A stretch of 64,000 bases of DNA from Blastocystis sp. Blastoise. Its lineage: Eukaryota; Sar; Bigyra; Opalinata; Blastocystidae. Position 1 is the stretch's first letter. Every line of letters begins with the position of its first letter. The notes below the pieces were generated by a model that did no database searches, was not told where the DNA came from, and saw only the letters and a program-made list of their open reading frames with translations. Of the stretch, positions 26,388 to 45,121 are shown piece by piece. The position numbers and the translations under genes are program-made. Where the stretch lies: NCBI GenBank assembly GCA_039096225.1, contig JBBPEB010000004.1, forward strand, positions 530,001 to 594,000, in the 5' to 3' direction.

Positions 26388-26867
26388 TTAAAAAGCTGCC
26401 CACCAGTGTTTAATAACATAAAATTCTTGACAAGGAATTTGCTTAACATTAAGATGAGGAAGAGAAACAATGATCTTTTCTCCATCTTGTTTATATTCAA
26501 CAGGTTTATCAGATCCCATTAAAGACATTTTTGTATTTTCAGTGAGTTGAGGAGAAGAAAGAGTAACAGTATTATCTTCAGGCCATTCAGTAAGAATAGC
26601 ATAAACAGCACTTAAATCCTTACGTTCAGTGAAATATACTTTCTTATCTTCATCTTGAACTCTCCAAGGAATACTCTTATAAATAGCTTCACCATTGACT
26701 TTCATCCAATCACCAAGTTGTATTAAACGTTCTTGCATCAATGGCATTATACGACCATCAGCAGTAGGTCCAATGTTTAGTAACTATAATTAAATATGTT
26801 TTAAAAACTATTATATATATATATGAAAGATTTCTTAAGATGTATTTTAGTATATAATAATAATAAT

Positions 26868-26898
<31 letters not shown>

Positions 26899-28139
26899 GT
26901 TAATAATAATAATAATATATACAAGATTACCACCATAAGCAACAGTAGGAATAAAAGTAGATAATAATTCTCGAAGTGAAAAATATTTATCTACATAGAA
27001 ATCTTCAGTTCTATCATATCCCCAACAGTCCTTTTGAATAGTCATAGCACTTTCCCATTTATGAGGTAATAAATGACCCGGTTCATAACGATCGGGACCA
27101 CTATAAAATCCACCATGTTTTTCACTACAATCAGCACCCCAACGATCATTTACAACTACTGTATCTTTTACAGGTGATTCATTATATATATATATATATA
27201 TAGAATGAAATATAAATATAATAGTAATTAGTATATATTTATAATAACCATAATAATATATATATATAATAATAAACATAACCATAAACATAAATGTAAG
27301 CATAATAAATATAATATACAGCCAAGCTAATAATTCTGGTGATTTCCAATAACTATCTAAAGCTTCCCAACCACCATCAGCCCATAAAACATCAGGTTTA
27401 TATTTATTGACTAATTCTTTAACCATGGGAATATAATGTTTATCAACATATTCTTGAGTTTGAAATCCATTATCTTTATCTTATAAATATAAAGGATTAA
27501 ACCATTCAAATAAACTATGATAAGCCCAAAAGTCATATTATGTCTTCGAACAGCATCAGCTAGTTCTCCAAGAAGATCTCTATGAGGACCAATATCTTGA
27601 GAATTCCAATTCCATGAATATTTACTTGGCCACAAAGTAAAACCTTCATGATGTTTTGAAGTTAAAACAACATATTTTGCACCTATATTTATCGAAAAAT
27701 ATATATATATAACAAGATAGAGAAGAATACAAGAATATACCAGACTTTTCAAATACATCAGCCCAATGATCAGGATCGTACATCTCAGCTGTAAATTGAT
27801 TAGCAAGATCTTGGAATTTTACTTTTTCTCCATATGTTTTTTTATAGAAATCAACAAATTCTTGTTCTCCATCAACTAAACGTCTCCTATACATATTTAA
27901 ATAATAAATTACATATAAAAATAACATTTCAATCAATCAAGAAAATAATCAACAAGAAAAAATAAAACTTACCAGTACCATTCACTCTTGAATGCAGGAA
28001 CAGAAAATACACTCCAATGAATGAAAATACCTAATTTAGCTTCATCAAACCAGGAAGGAAGAGGACGACTATCAACAGATTCCCAAGTGGGATCATAAGC
28101 AAGAGCTAATACAGCGAACAACAGAAACACAAATTTCAT
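26388..28139 (-). pseudogene. GH29 alpha-L-fucosidase, decaying, 3' end altered by transposon insertion
   Basis: The family is clear: signal peptide [14 protein letters not shown], then [49 protein letters not shown] (the Asp in W-x-D-G is the expected nucleophile), [20 protein letters not shown] and a beta-sandwich C-terminus. GH29 enzymes remove alpha-L-fucose from glycans, and this one would be secreted or lysosomal. Three lesions are visible. A one-base deletion near 27521-27523 breaks the frame just before [17 protein letters not shown] at 27481-27483 follows that motif. The intron near 27190-27320 has lost a usable AG acceptor. In addition, the transposon end replaces the last residues after EFYVIK. 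The lesions could be real decay or assembly errors; their clustering in one gene favours decay. Confidence 0.75.
26390..26408 (-). repeat. Right terminal inverted repeat
   Basis: Perfect reverse complement of 21007-21025. Read on the minus strand it continues the fucosidase frame for six codons (HWWAAF) and reaches a TAA at 26388-26390. Confidence 0.85.
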
Positions 28140-29100
28140 TGTTTATTTTTTAGAACAAAACAAAAAAATATATATATTTATGTTCCACAACAAAAAAGAA
28201 ATGTGGCTTTGAAACAGAATTAACGATAGTTTATCTATCCTACCTAATCCAAATCTATCTTTTCATATTATTGGAGTAACTAATAAATTTAACAAATCAT
28301 TTCAGAGATATTCATATAGATTCTATACTCCTTTTTATATGGATCTCAATAAAGATCTATGGCTATTTCCAATGGAAATAGCCAATAAAACCTATAGGCT
28401 TATCTTTATGAATGATCGAAACACAAAAATATTTGGATGTGTCAGAGAGGTTGTCATGAAGAAATCGCTTAAATCATACAGCTTATGTTTGATGACGAGT
28501 TATAGGGATACAGAGATACCCTAAGATTATTAACCATAGAATAATAATTGAATCGCTAAAAAACAGGAAAAAAAAATGTGATTAGAAAAATTAAATGTTT
28601 TTGATGGAAATAGTGAGTTCATTTAGAAAGCAAAATATCATAATAATAAGCAACTTTAAAACAATAAATCAAATAAATAAAATTAATAAAGTAGTGATTC
28701 TTCGAAGTGTTATGTCTGCGTTGATATTTAGAGCATCTCTAATCATACAGAATCACAATTTTAAAACTATTCTTTAATGTAAGTAAATTTATTCATGACA
28801 TAAATATATATTCCTATCTCTTCATTATTTCGTGTGATACTTCATAGATGATCAGGACATAGCTCAACGATCTTTGTATGAGCACATAACAACATAAAAA
28901 GAGTAAAAAGACTGTGTTTCATAGATAATTTTTAAAACAAATGATGCGTAAGACGAATAACCGTGGAAAAATGAATAGTTCTCCATAAGAATCGTAATAA
29001 TCATGATAAGTCGATAAATTCGTTTTTGATGTATCGAATTTTTTTTTTAAATGAGATGAAGAATCCTTCATTTATTTTTTGTTTTGATCCTATTAATATT
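28140..29100. other. Divergent intergenic region
   Basis: About 960 bases lie between the fucosidase and SANT-ABCF genes. Two short open frames (28339-28524 and 28595-28777) have no neighbouring exons or recognisable motif. Nothing else is seen. Confidence 0.45.
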
Positions 29101-30027
29101 ATGGATAACTGGTCAGTTGAGCAACAAGAGGCTTTGGATAATGCAATGAGATCATATCCGTCAACGATGGAAAGACGTGAGCGTTGGAAATGTATTTCGA
29201 AGGCAGTCCCAGGGAAAAGTGTTAGAGAATGTATGAGCCGAGCTAAATATTTAAGTGAATTAGCTCAAAAGGGTGTGACTAGTGCTGAAACATCGAAAGA
29301 GGAAGATGGTGTGTCTAACGAAAAGAAGAAAGCAATTGATTTCTTAAAGCCTTATTTGGGAACGGTTGATAAGTCTGTAAAAGAGTATGATGTATACTAT
29401 ATTTATGAATGTCTATATCATGTTGAAAAACTTGAGAAAATAACATTTTTTTTCTAGTTACATAATTCGTGTCATGAACGATTTTAAGAATTATAATGAG
29501 GTTTTAACAATTGAATCTTTGGCTAAAATTTTAGGTATTATTTAGATGTTTTTATTTTGTTTATAAATATATATATATATATTTATTTAGTTGTTTATCT
29601 TTTGTTAATAAATATATATATATATATATATATATTTAGATCCACTTTTTGATATGGTTAATGAAAATGACAACAAAAAGCGTAATGAGATTTTAACAAA
29701 TATTCTAGAAGTTGTGAATAATGATATTAAAAGTATATATAGTAATAGCTTATAAAACTGAATTGAAAATAAATAATCAGAAAAAATAATAATTTTTATT
29801 ATGATATCAATAATGTTTATATATATGTATATATATATAGATCATAAAGTAGTAGATACAGTTAAAGTATTGTCAGAAGGAATATCTCTGAATGAAGGAG
29901 ATATTTCCCGTGGGAAAAAAGAAGAACAAGAAAAAACTATTGATAGTATATATATATATTAATATTATAAATAATTTATATATAGTTGATACTGATGCTA
30001 AAAAAAATGAAGAAAAAGATTGGAGAG

Positions 30028-30116
<89 letters not shown>

Positions 30117-31128
30117 TTGATTGGGAGGACCATGAAGTTAGTGAACAAACAATTGTTCGAGAACGAAGTCGATATCTAACAGGTATATATATATATATAT
30201 TTATATATATATTATTATTATTAAATATATATGTATTTGACTATTTTATCTGTTAATATAATATATATATATGTATATATAGGTCGTAGTAAGAATATAG
30301 ATATAAAGGCCATTGATGTTTCTATTAAGGGAGAATCTTTATTAGAAAATGCTTGTCTTAGGTATATATATATATATTTATATATTTATTGTTATATATA
30401 TATATTAGTATAGATATATTCTTATCTACATAATCATATATATATATATAGACTTCATGATGGTTACCACTATGGTTTGATTGGTCGAAACGGAGTGGGG
30501 AAAACAACACTATTACGAAGAATGGCCAATTGCGCTATCAAAGGTATTATTATACTTATTATTATACTTATTATTATTATATTATTATTATTATACTTAT
30601 TATATAGGATTTCCTGATTTCTTATTGGTTCTTCACGTGAAGCAAGAGATTGAAGGTACGGAGAACACAGTGTTAAATAGTGTTATTGAGAGTGATGTGG
30701 AACGTACAGAATTATTAAAAGAAGAAGCGTCATTGATGACGCAGCTTGAGTCGCCAACTATTTCTCCAGAAGAAACCAAAAGAATAGTGAACCGTTTACA
30801 GACGTTAGGAGAAAGGAGGGATATTATTGACGTTGAGGGGGCTGAGGGACGCGCCAAAAGTATTTTGGAGGGATTAGGATTTATTGGAGATAAATTATAT
30901 ATGAAAACAAATGAATTATCAGGTATATATAGAGCTTTCTGTATTATTATGTATATATGATTATTAATATAGATTTGATTATGTGTATATGATTATTAAT
31001 ATATATATATAGGTGGATGGAGAATGCGTGTGGCATTAGCATGTGCGCTGTTTATAAAACCGGATATTTTACTACTCGATGAACCAACCAATCATTTAGA
31101 TTTACAAGTATATATATATATACATATA

Positions 31129-31174
<46 letters not shown>

Positions 31175-31452
31175 CTTTCTATAGGCCGTGTTGTGGTTAG
31201 AGCATTATATACAGGAGTATACAGGAACAGTAGTAGTAGTATCTCATGATCGTTCCTTCTTAAATAGTGTCTCTCAAGAAATCATTGAATTTACACATAA
31301 AGAACTACGTTATTGGATTGGTAATTATGATTTATATCTTAAGGTATACATATATATATCGTTTATTATTATTATTATTAGTGTTACTATAATTTTTATT
31401 CTATATCTATAGGCAAAAGAAGAGAAAAAGAAGATGGTTGAACAGCTTCAAG

Positions 31453-31518
<66 letters not shown>

Positions 31519-31521
31519 TAT

Positions 31522-31562
<41 letters not shown>

Positions 31563-32072
31563 GAGTAATTTAGATGAACGCCGAGACCATGTCAAAGATC
31601 AGATTCGAAGATTACAAGATAAAGCAAGAAAAGATGTATATATACTTATATATAAATATATTTTAATATTTTACTTTCTTTTGCTTGATTTCTATTATTT
31701 ATTATCTTTAATATATATATATAGGTAAGTGGTGGCGTAGGTAGTTTAATTAAATCACGAACAAAGAAGATGAATAAAATGGGATTCGAAAAGAACATGG
31801 ATGGGAAGAAATGGAATGATCATACAGCTGCCCAAGTGTGGGGTATTGAAGTATATATATTATATATATATATAATATTCATTAATTACTTAACTATTCA
31901 ATAATTACATATATTACTTTATATATATCAATTGATTCTCTTTAGACTATTCGTATTGGAGCAATTAATGGGAACCATGGGGGATGGGTTAACGGCAAGC
32001 GAACGGCTGCGTCACTCGTTGAAGCGGATGATCCACCAATCAAATTTACATGCCCTGAATGTCCCCGTCTTA

Positions 32073-32113
<41 letters not shown>

Positions 32114-33349
32114 CTGTCTTTCTACATTTTATACTATATGAATAATAATAATATATATAGTACAATGGTTCTCTTATTAAATTAGATAATATATCTTTTT
32201 CTTACCCTCCTGTACCTTCTTCTCCTCTTGATTATTTATTAAAAGACATCACTCTTACTATCGATTTTAAGGATAAAATCAGTATATTGGGACCAAATGG
32301 AATAGGAAAAAGTACCCTGATTAATCTACTCATGGGACATCTTCAACCTATTAAGGTATATATATATAGAGGTTTATTTATTATAGCATTATTGCTATTA
32401 TTGGGTTATATTAGTGTGCTATAATCTTTTCTTCTTATATATATATATATAGGGAGAAGTATATAGATGGCATAATCTGCGTATTGGTTACTTCACACAA
32501 CATCACGTGGAGACGTTAAATCTTAACATATCTGCGTTAACACATATGTGTAGAGTATATATAATATTATTTATAGTATTGTACTTATTATAATAATAAT
32601 ATTATGGTTATTATTATTATCTTATTATTATTATACTTATTCTATAGTTGGATCCTTCTAAGAAAGAAACAGAAATGAGACAGTTCCTCGGTGGTTATGG
32701 AATCACGGGAAATCTCTCTACAAAAGTATATATAACAATCCAAAAAGAAAATAATTATTTTCTTCTTACTATTCTATATTATTTTTCTACTTTATATTGA
32801 ATATTAAATCGTTACTATATCTATCTATAGCCGATGGGTACATTAAGTGGTGGCCAGAAGAGTCGTGTTGTATTAGCCACAATAGCCTATCAACAACCAC
32901 ATATATATATATTAGATGAGCCAACGAATCATCTTGATATGGAGAGTATTGAAGCATTATCAACGCTATTAAAGGAATTCGAAGGAGGAGTTATTCTTGT
33001 CACACATGATCAGGTATATATATCTATACATTTATTATACATTTATTTATTATTGTTATTCTATTATTTATATTATTTATTATGTTTATTATATTTATAT
33101 TATTTATTATGTTAATTATATTTATATTATTTATTATATTTATATTATTTATTATATTTATTTTATTATTATATAAAAATAATAAACTATTCTATACATA
33201 TACTCATCTATTATATATAGTATCTCGTAGAAACAGTATGTAAAGATTTATATGTATTTCAACCTGATGGCCATTTAATTCATTGGGAGAAATCTTTTGA
33301 TGAATATAAGAAATATGCACTTCATTTAGAAAGAGAAAGAAAAGTATAA
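29101..33349 (+). CDS. SANT/Myb domain fused to an ABCF3/Gcn20-type ABC-F ATPase
   Basis: About 20 exons encode roughly 750 residues. Exon 1 (29101-29384) encodes an N-terminal SANT domain ([39 protein letters not shown]) very like the C-terminal SANT domains of DNAJC2/MPP11 (zuotin). It continues into the ABCF3-type N-terminal helical domain ([20 protein letters not shown]). The first ATPase follows, with Walker [10 protein letters not shown], signature LSGGWRMR and Walker [12 protein letters not shown]. The second has [17 protein letters not shown] and [10 protein letters not shown]. An unusual insert between them holds a C-P-E-C pair. There are no membrane spans, as expected of ABC-F proteins, which act on ribosomes; Gcn20 works with Gcn1 in amino-acid stress signalling. 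All splice junctions are GT-AG, and the exon 1 donor (GTATGATG) keeps frame into exon 2. Confidence 0.85.
30028..30115. repeat. Intron made almost only of (TA)n
   Basis: About 85 bases of uninterrupted TA form nearly the whole intron between the exons ending DWR and beginning IDWEDHE. Donor and acceptor (GTTATA / TATATAG) are part of the same run. Confidence 0.8.
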
Positions 33350-34187
33350 GAACATTATCATTTATATTCATATCAATAATTTGTTATACTAGAATCAGTA
33401 TTATTTCTATTTTGTGTAATATATATATATTTGTTATTTGCTTTTTATTCAATTTTTTTTTGTTTTTGCTATTTATGCATGGCTTTTTCATTTTTTTATT
33501 CATTTTTTATTGAATTTTTTTATTATTTTCATTTGTGGGTGTTCCATCTCTTTTTATTTAATATTTTGAACACTATAAATTATGATAGATAGTGTTGTGG
33601 ATTTTCTATTTTGAATATGTAGCATTGTTTTGTATAATATATGGTGTTCTATAATAATAATAATGTTCAAATTAATAAAAAAAAATTTCTCAAACATGAT
33701 ATATGCTGATGCATTCAGAATTTATCGAAATGTATTTTCATTATAGTTTAATCAATCTGAAATCCCCTCAAATCGAAATTATCTAAATCTGCATTAAGAT
33801 TGCACAAAATGACACTAGAACTGCAAAGAATCACTTAAATAACAGATAGAAATAATATATAGCATATCTGTAGCTTTTTGATTTATTGAAACAAACATAA
33901 TCCAAAAAGATTTCAAAAGGATTAACAAATTTACATCGGCTTTGGTTTAGTAAACTCTCAGTAAATGTTCTATAATCATAAAATACAAAATTATCAGCTA
34001 CTCTATGGGAATGTTCAATTTCTACCTTTATTCATGCGACTAATCTACACATCTAACATGAAGTTTTCAATGAATATAAAATTACTTTTTTCAAATATTT
34101 TCCATTATTTTATCAATCATAAATATCTAAAATAAAAATAAATTTCTTTTCATTAGATTTTTGTTAATTTTTTCATTTATTTCATTT
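33350..34187. other. Intergenic spacer
   Basis: About 840 bases 3' of SANT-ABCF and 5' of GH35. It is AT-rich with no supported exon, RNA gene or repeat. Confidence 0.45.
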
Positions 34188-36293
<2,106 letters not shown>

Positions 36294-36687
36294 TTATTCA
36301 TTTATTTGTTTTTTATTTTATTTGTCTTTTGCATATTAGAAATTATGTTGATATCATTTCTTTTTTTAAAAATATGAATAATTCTATTTTGATATATATT
36401 TATTTTGTTGAAGAAGTGACTGTAGTTAGAACTATGTTTTATTTAGACAATTATTACAGGCTTAAGTATCCAACAATTTTAAATATTTAATTGATCTTTA
36501 TTGATTTAACTAACAGTTTAAAAAATAATGTAAACACTAATGTTGATCATTTTATTTTATTTTCAGTATATTTAAATTGATGTTTATAAGTATAATTGAC
36601 AAGGTAATAGATATTATTATTTTTGGCAAAACCATATTTAAAAAAATGAAAAAAAAAATAGTAATCAACAAGAATTGAGGAATATAG
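36294..36687. other. Convergent 3' spacer
   Basis: About 390 bases between GH35 and the S9A peptidase. Nothing beyond AT-rich sequence is seen. Confidence 0.45.
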
Positions 36688-41589
<4,902 letters not shown>

Positions 41590-41701
41590 TCTATGATGAG
41601 AGACTGAATTATTTTTAAGATAGTATTAGTTTCTTTATAGGAAATGAAAATAGGTATGAGAACGTGAGGGTTAGATAATACTGATTAAAAATAATTAATG
41701 T

Positions 41702-41773
41702 GGCCTGCTGGTCTAGTGGTATGATTCGCGCTTTGGGTGCGTGAGGTCCGGGGTTCGATTCCCCGGTAGGCCC
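41702..41773 (+). tRNA. tRNA-Pro (anticodon UGG)
   Basis: A 72-base cloverleaf. The 7-bp acceptor stem is GGCCTGC with GTAGGCC (one G-T pair). The D arm is GGTCTAGTGGTATGATTC and the anticodon loop TTTGGGT has anticodon TGG. The T arm is CCGGGGTTCGATTCCCCGG and the discriminator is C. A-box and B-box (GGTTCGATTCC) promoters are intact, there is no intron, and a T run follows within a few bases as a Pol III stop. It is the only GC-rich island of this kind in the window. Confidence 0.95.
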
Positions 41774-42126
41774 ATCTTTTTGTTTTATTTTTTAATGCTT
41801 AAAAAAGTATTAAGTTGTTGTTGGTTTGTCTTTTTATCATACTAAAATACAAAATTATATGTATATAGAGTATTATATATGAATATGGAGTAACAGGAAG
41901 AAAAGTAAAAGAAGATATGTGTGTTAAAGTGCCAATTAAACAATATGTATTATAATATTCTTGTAGAAAAACGTATTTGCTTATTATGATAGATCCTATG
42001 TTTCTATTATGATTATATAAGTATTATTAAAGAACAAGTTCTTTTTAATCATTGCTTTTAAATAGACAGACAATAGTAACAAAACGATAGATTTGTACTA
42101 TACAGTAATAAAGTTGGATAAGAATA
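41774..42126. other. Intergenic spacer
   Basis: About 350 AT-rich bases between the tRNA and the 3' end of DJ-1. Nothing is seen after the Pol III T run. Confidence 0.45.
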
Positions 42127-42882
42127 TTAAAGAAGTAATCCTTTCTTGACGGATTTCATGACAGAAGATCCAGCTATTTGATGAACAATTTCAAGAGCAA
42201 AATCAATAGCAGTACCAGGACCTTGAGAAGTAACTATATAACAAAGTATTATAATAAACATGAATTTATTAAGAAAAAAAATGAAATATATAGATATATT
42301 TATAAAAGACATATACTGACATTCTTATCAACAACAACCTTTTCAGAAGAAACAGGATTTGAAAGTTTTTTTTGGAATCCCTATAATAATAAATAGAATA
42401 ATAATATTATTATATATTATAAATATGTAAAATAAAGGAAAAAGGAAATGTAAATAGAATAACAATAATAATATTATTATTATAAATATGTAGAATAAAA
42501 GAAAAAGGAAATATATATATGTTAGTAAGAATAATAATAGAAATAATATCCAGGATAAGCAGTAGCTTTAACATCATCAATTAATCCATGAGTCTAAATA
42601 TTAAAAAAAAATAGAAAATATATAATAAATAGGAGTGAACTTGTAAATAGTATATATAAAAATAATGTAAAATATATATAGATAATTTTAAAAAATACTT
42701 GAAATACAACAGCAGGAGAAGCACAAATAGCACAAATCCATTTTCCGGATTCTTTTTGTTGTTTTAACATATTAATTAATAACGAACAGTTACTGAGATT
42801 CTCCTGAATAGAGACGAATGATAATAGAGTATGAAATAGAATAAAAATTTGCATAAAATAATATATAAAAAAATAAATAAAA

Positions 42883-42913
<31 letters not shown>

Positions 42914-43296
42914 AAAAAAAATAAATAAACAAATAAATAAAATAATAAATAAATAAATAAATAAAATAATAAATAAAATAATAAATAAAATAATAAATAA
43001 ATAAAATAATAAAATGTATATAAAATAAAATATATATATAAAAAAATTAAAAAAATAAAAAATACTGCACCAGGCATTCCACCGGGAAGAACGATAGCAT
43101 CATAATCATCATTGGAGACATCTGCTAGAAGATGATCTGCAGTAATAGGGACACTCTTCGACATAACAACTCTCTTTGTTGACTCAACAGATGCAACAAC
43201 AACATCAAGAGAAGCACGTCGTAATACATCAATAATAGCTATGGATTCTAATTCTTCAGAACCATTAGCAATAGCAACCAAGATTTTATTAGCCAT
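42127..43296 (-). CDS. DJ-1/PARK7 family protein
   Basis: Five minus-strand exons give about 185 residues, full length for the family: MANKILVAIANGSEELESIA, DYDAIVLPGGMPGA, then WICAICASPAVVF with the reactive Cys (TGT at 42723-42725), ATAYPG|FQKKL and ITSQGPGTAIDFALEIVHQI. DJ-1 proteins are cytosolic and mitochondrial redox sensors with glyoxalase/deglycase-type chemistry; the Glu in GSEELE that lowers the Cys pKa is present. Three introns are GT-AG. The intron between YPG and FQK is odd: no GT exists between the end of conserved sequence and the first stop. The best boundaries are GG...AG at 42381-42551, with a GGAT repeat at both ends leaving the exact cut ambiguous. Intron 1 is expanded by an AAATA repeat. 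Confidence 0.9.
42845..43015. repeat. Intronic (AAATA)n microsatellite
   Basis: About 170 bases of AAATA/AAATAAAATAAT units lie in the first intron of the DJ-1 gene. Confidence 0.85.
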
Positions 43297-44166
43297 ATCA
43301 CAAACTAGAAAGAAAAAATAAATAATATTTTTATATATTAAGAAATATACATCAAAAACAAAGCGTATAATTAAAAAACAATAAATTAGCAAAAGAAGAT
43401 ATTTATCTGGAAATTTCTTCAAGATGCGAAGAAAACAGATTCTTTTCTATGAATATACATAGAAATGGCTTTAACTCCTTAATATGACTTGCCTTTGAAT
43501 TCATTTTTATATTCTGAGATCTTTCAACTGTATACTACAAACTTATTTATATGTAATGTGAATTTATAATATTGATGAACATCAATTACTGGTTTTCCTC
43601 AATGAATAGTTTTTTAATGATAATACTCCATATTTGAAACTAGGGCATTTGCTTGAAACAATTAAAAACATAATTTAAAATAAAAAATGTGACAAGTCTT
43701 GGATGTTTTCATAAAAATAGGGTCTCTTATTATTCTTATTCATGTATTTTCGTATAACTAATTATTTTCAATGGATCTGAGTAAAATATGCTTTTCTTTT
43801 CTTTGTAAAAAAAATGAACACTAGAATTTGTCAAATTCAATAAAATCATGATCTCTTGAATATAATAGATAACTCAATGTATACAATGTAAAAAGATGCA
43901 ACAACAAGGCAAAAAAAAATCAAGAAAATTGAGATAAGCATCATCATTAGTTTGTGAATATTCATTTTTAGCAAAAGAAAATGTCTAAGAAGAACAAGTC
44001 GATGACATCATTGTTGTAATCCACAATTTTCCAGATAAAACCGGTTCAACCAATAGAATAATGTGTTTATGACATATTGTATTAGTGTCTCCTACGTCTT
44101 TTTTATTATTATCTTTTTCATTTTTCATTCTAACTCATTTTTTTATTTTGATATCTTGGGAATACA
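43297..44166. other. Divergent intergenic region
   Basis: About 870 bases between DJ-1 and the lipase gene. No supported coding, RNA or repeat feature is seen, and both promoters should be here. Confidence 0.45.
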
Positions 44167-44505
44167 ATGAGTTTCCAAATCTTAATCGCTTCTTTATTTT
44201 TCGCTCTTGTTGTAGTTGCCAAAATACCTTATACAGAAGAAGAAGGTAGATTATGGTGGAATTATGCTCAAATAACATCTGATTCTGTTGACTCCATTTC
44301 TGTATGCATTTTATTTTGTTTTTTCTTTTAAAGTATAACAATATTTATTATTTATTAAAATAGAATTTAAGTTGTGAAAGATGTCCTCAATTTAGAGGTA
44401 AACTTGATAATATTACTAATTTTTACAACATAAAAAGTGAGATTAAGGGAATTATTTCCGTATATCAAAATGAAAGTAGTATGTTCATTAAATATGAATT
44501 CTTTA

Positions 44506-44536
<31 letters not shown>

Positions 44537-45085
44537 TTTAGTTGTAATTGGTTTTCGTGGAACAAAGAATGTTCAGAACTTTATTCAAGATTTAGGAGCA
44601 CTTGTTCTTGGTAAAATGAGTGGTTGTGAAGGAAAGTGTCAAGTTGCTGTAGGTTTTTATAATGCCTATTTAACTGTTCGTGATGAAGTATATATAATAA
44701 TATAATTATTTTTTTTTTAATTTTTCTTTTAATTTTAATTTTCTTATTCTATATATAATATGTTGTATAGATAATGTCAACTGTTCAAAAGTTATTAGCA
44801 TATAATCCTAAACTTCAAATTTTATTTGTAGGCCATATATCCTTTATTTAATATAATAAGTATTATTTTTTTTTAGTTTAAATTATTATTAATAATCATG
44901 GTTTTAATTTTATATATATATATATGTTCTTTAATATATATACAGTCTTGGAGGTGCATTAGCTACTGTTGGATCTATGGATTTTCAATTAAATTACAAT
45001 ATATCTACTAATCTTATGTATACATATGGTTGTCCTTATACAGGCAATAAACAATTCGCTTCTATTCTTAATCAAAACTTAGGTA

Positions 45086-45121
<36 letters not shown>

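Larger units (their letters stand above)
21007..26408. mobile_element. DNA-transposon-like element (CACTG ends, CMC/CACTA-like), probably non-autonomous or decayed
   Basis: A perfect 19-base inverted repeat (CACTGGTGGGCAGCTTTTT) bounds the segment, at 21007-21025 and, inverted, 26390-26408. TTT occurs just outside both ends and may be a 3-bp target duplication. CACTG ends plus a 3-bp duplication fit the CMC (CACTA) superfamily, but T-rich flanks make the duplication weak evidence. Both ends carry clustered TATACC subterminal motifs (21032, 21054, 21093 and 21112; 26301, 26322 and 26344), all in the same orientation. The inside is very AT-rich. It has short exon-like islands separated by GTATAT...TATAG strings, but those I read have stops in every frame, so no intact transposase is visible. 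A short TTAGGG-type run lies near 21457. The right end supplies the last codons of the fucosidase gene. Confidence 0.7.

Noticed and set aside
28339..28777. Two short plus-strand open frames between the fucosidase and SANT-ABCF genes
   Set aside because: No motif, no splice signals around them, and of a length expected by chance.
30028..30115. Apparent AT-AC or retained reading through the (TA)n stretch in SANT-ABCF
   Set aside because: A normal GTTATA donor and TATATAG acceptor give the in-frame join DWR-IDWEDHE, so it is an ordinary GT-AG intron.
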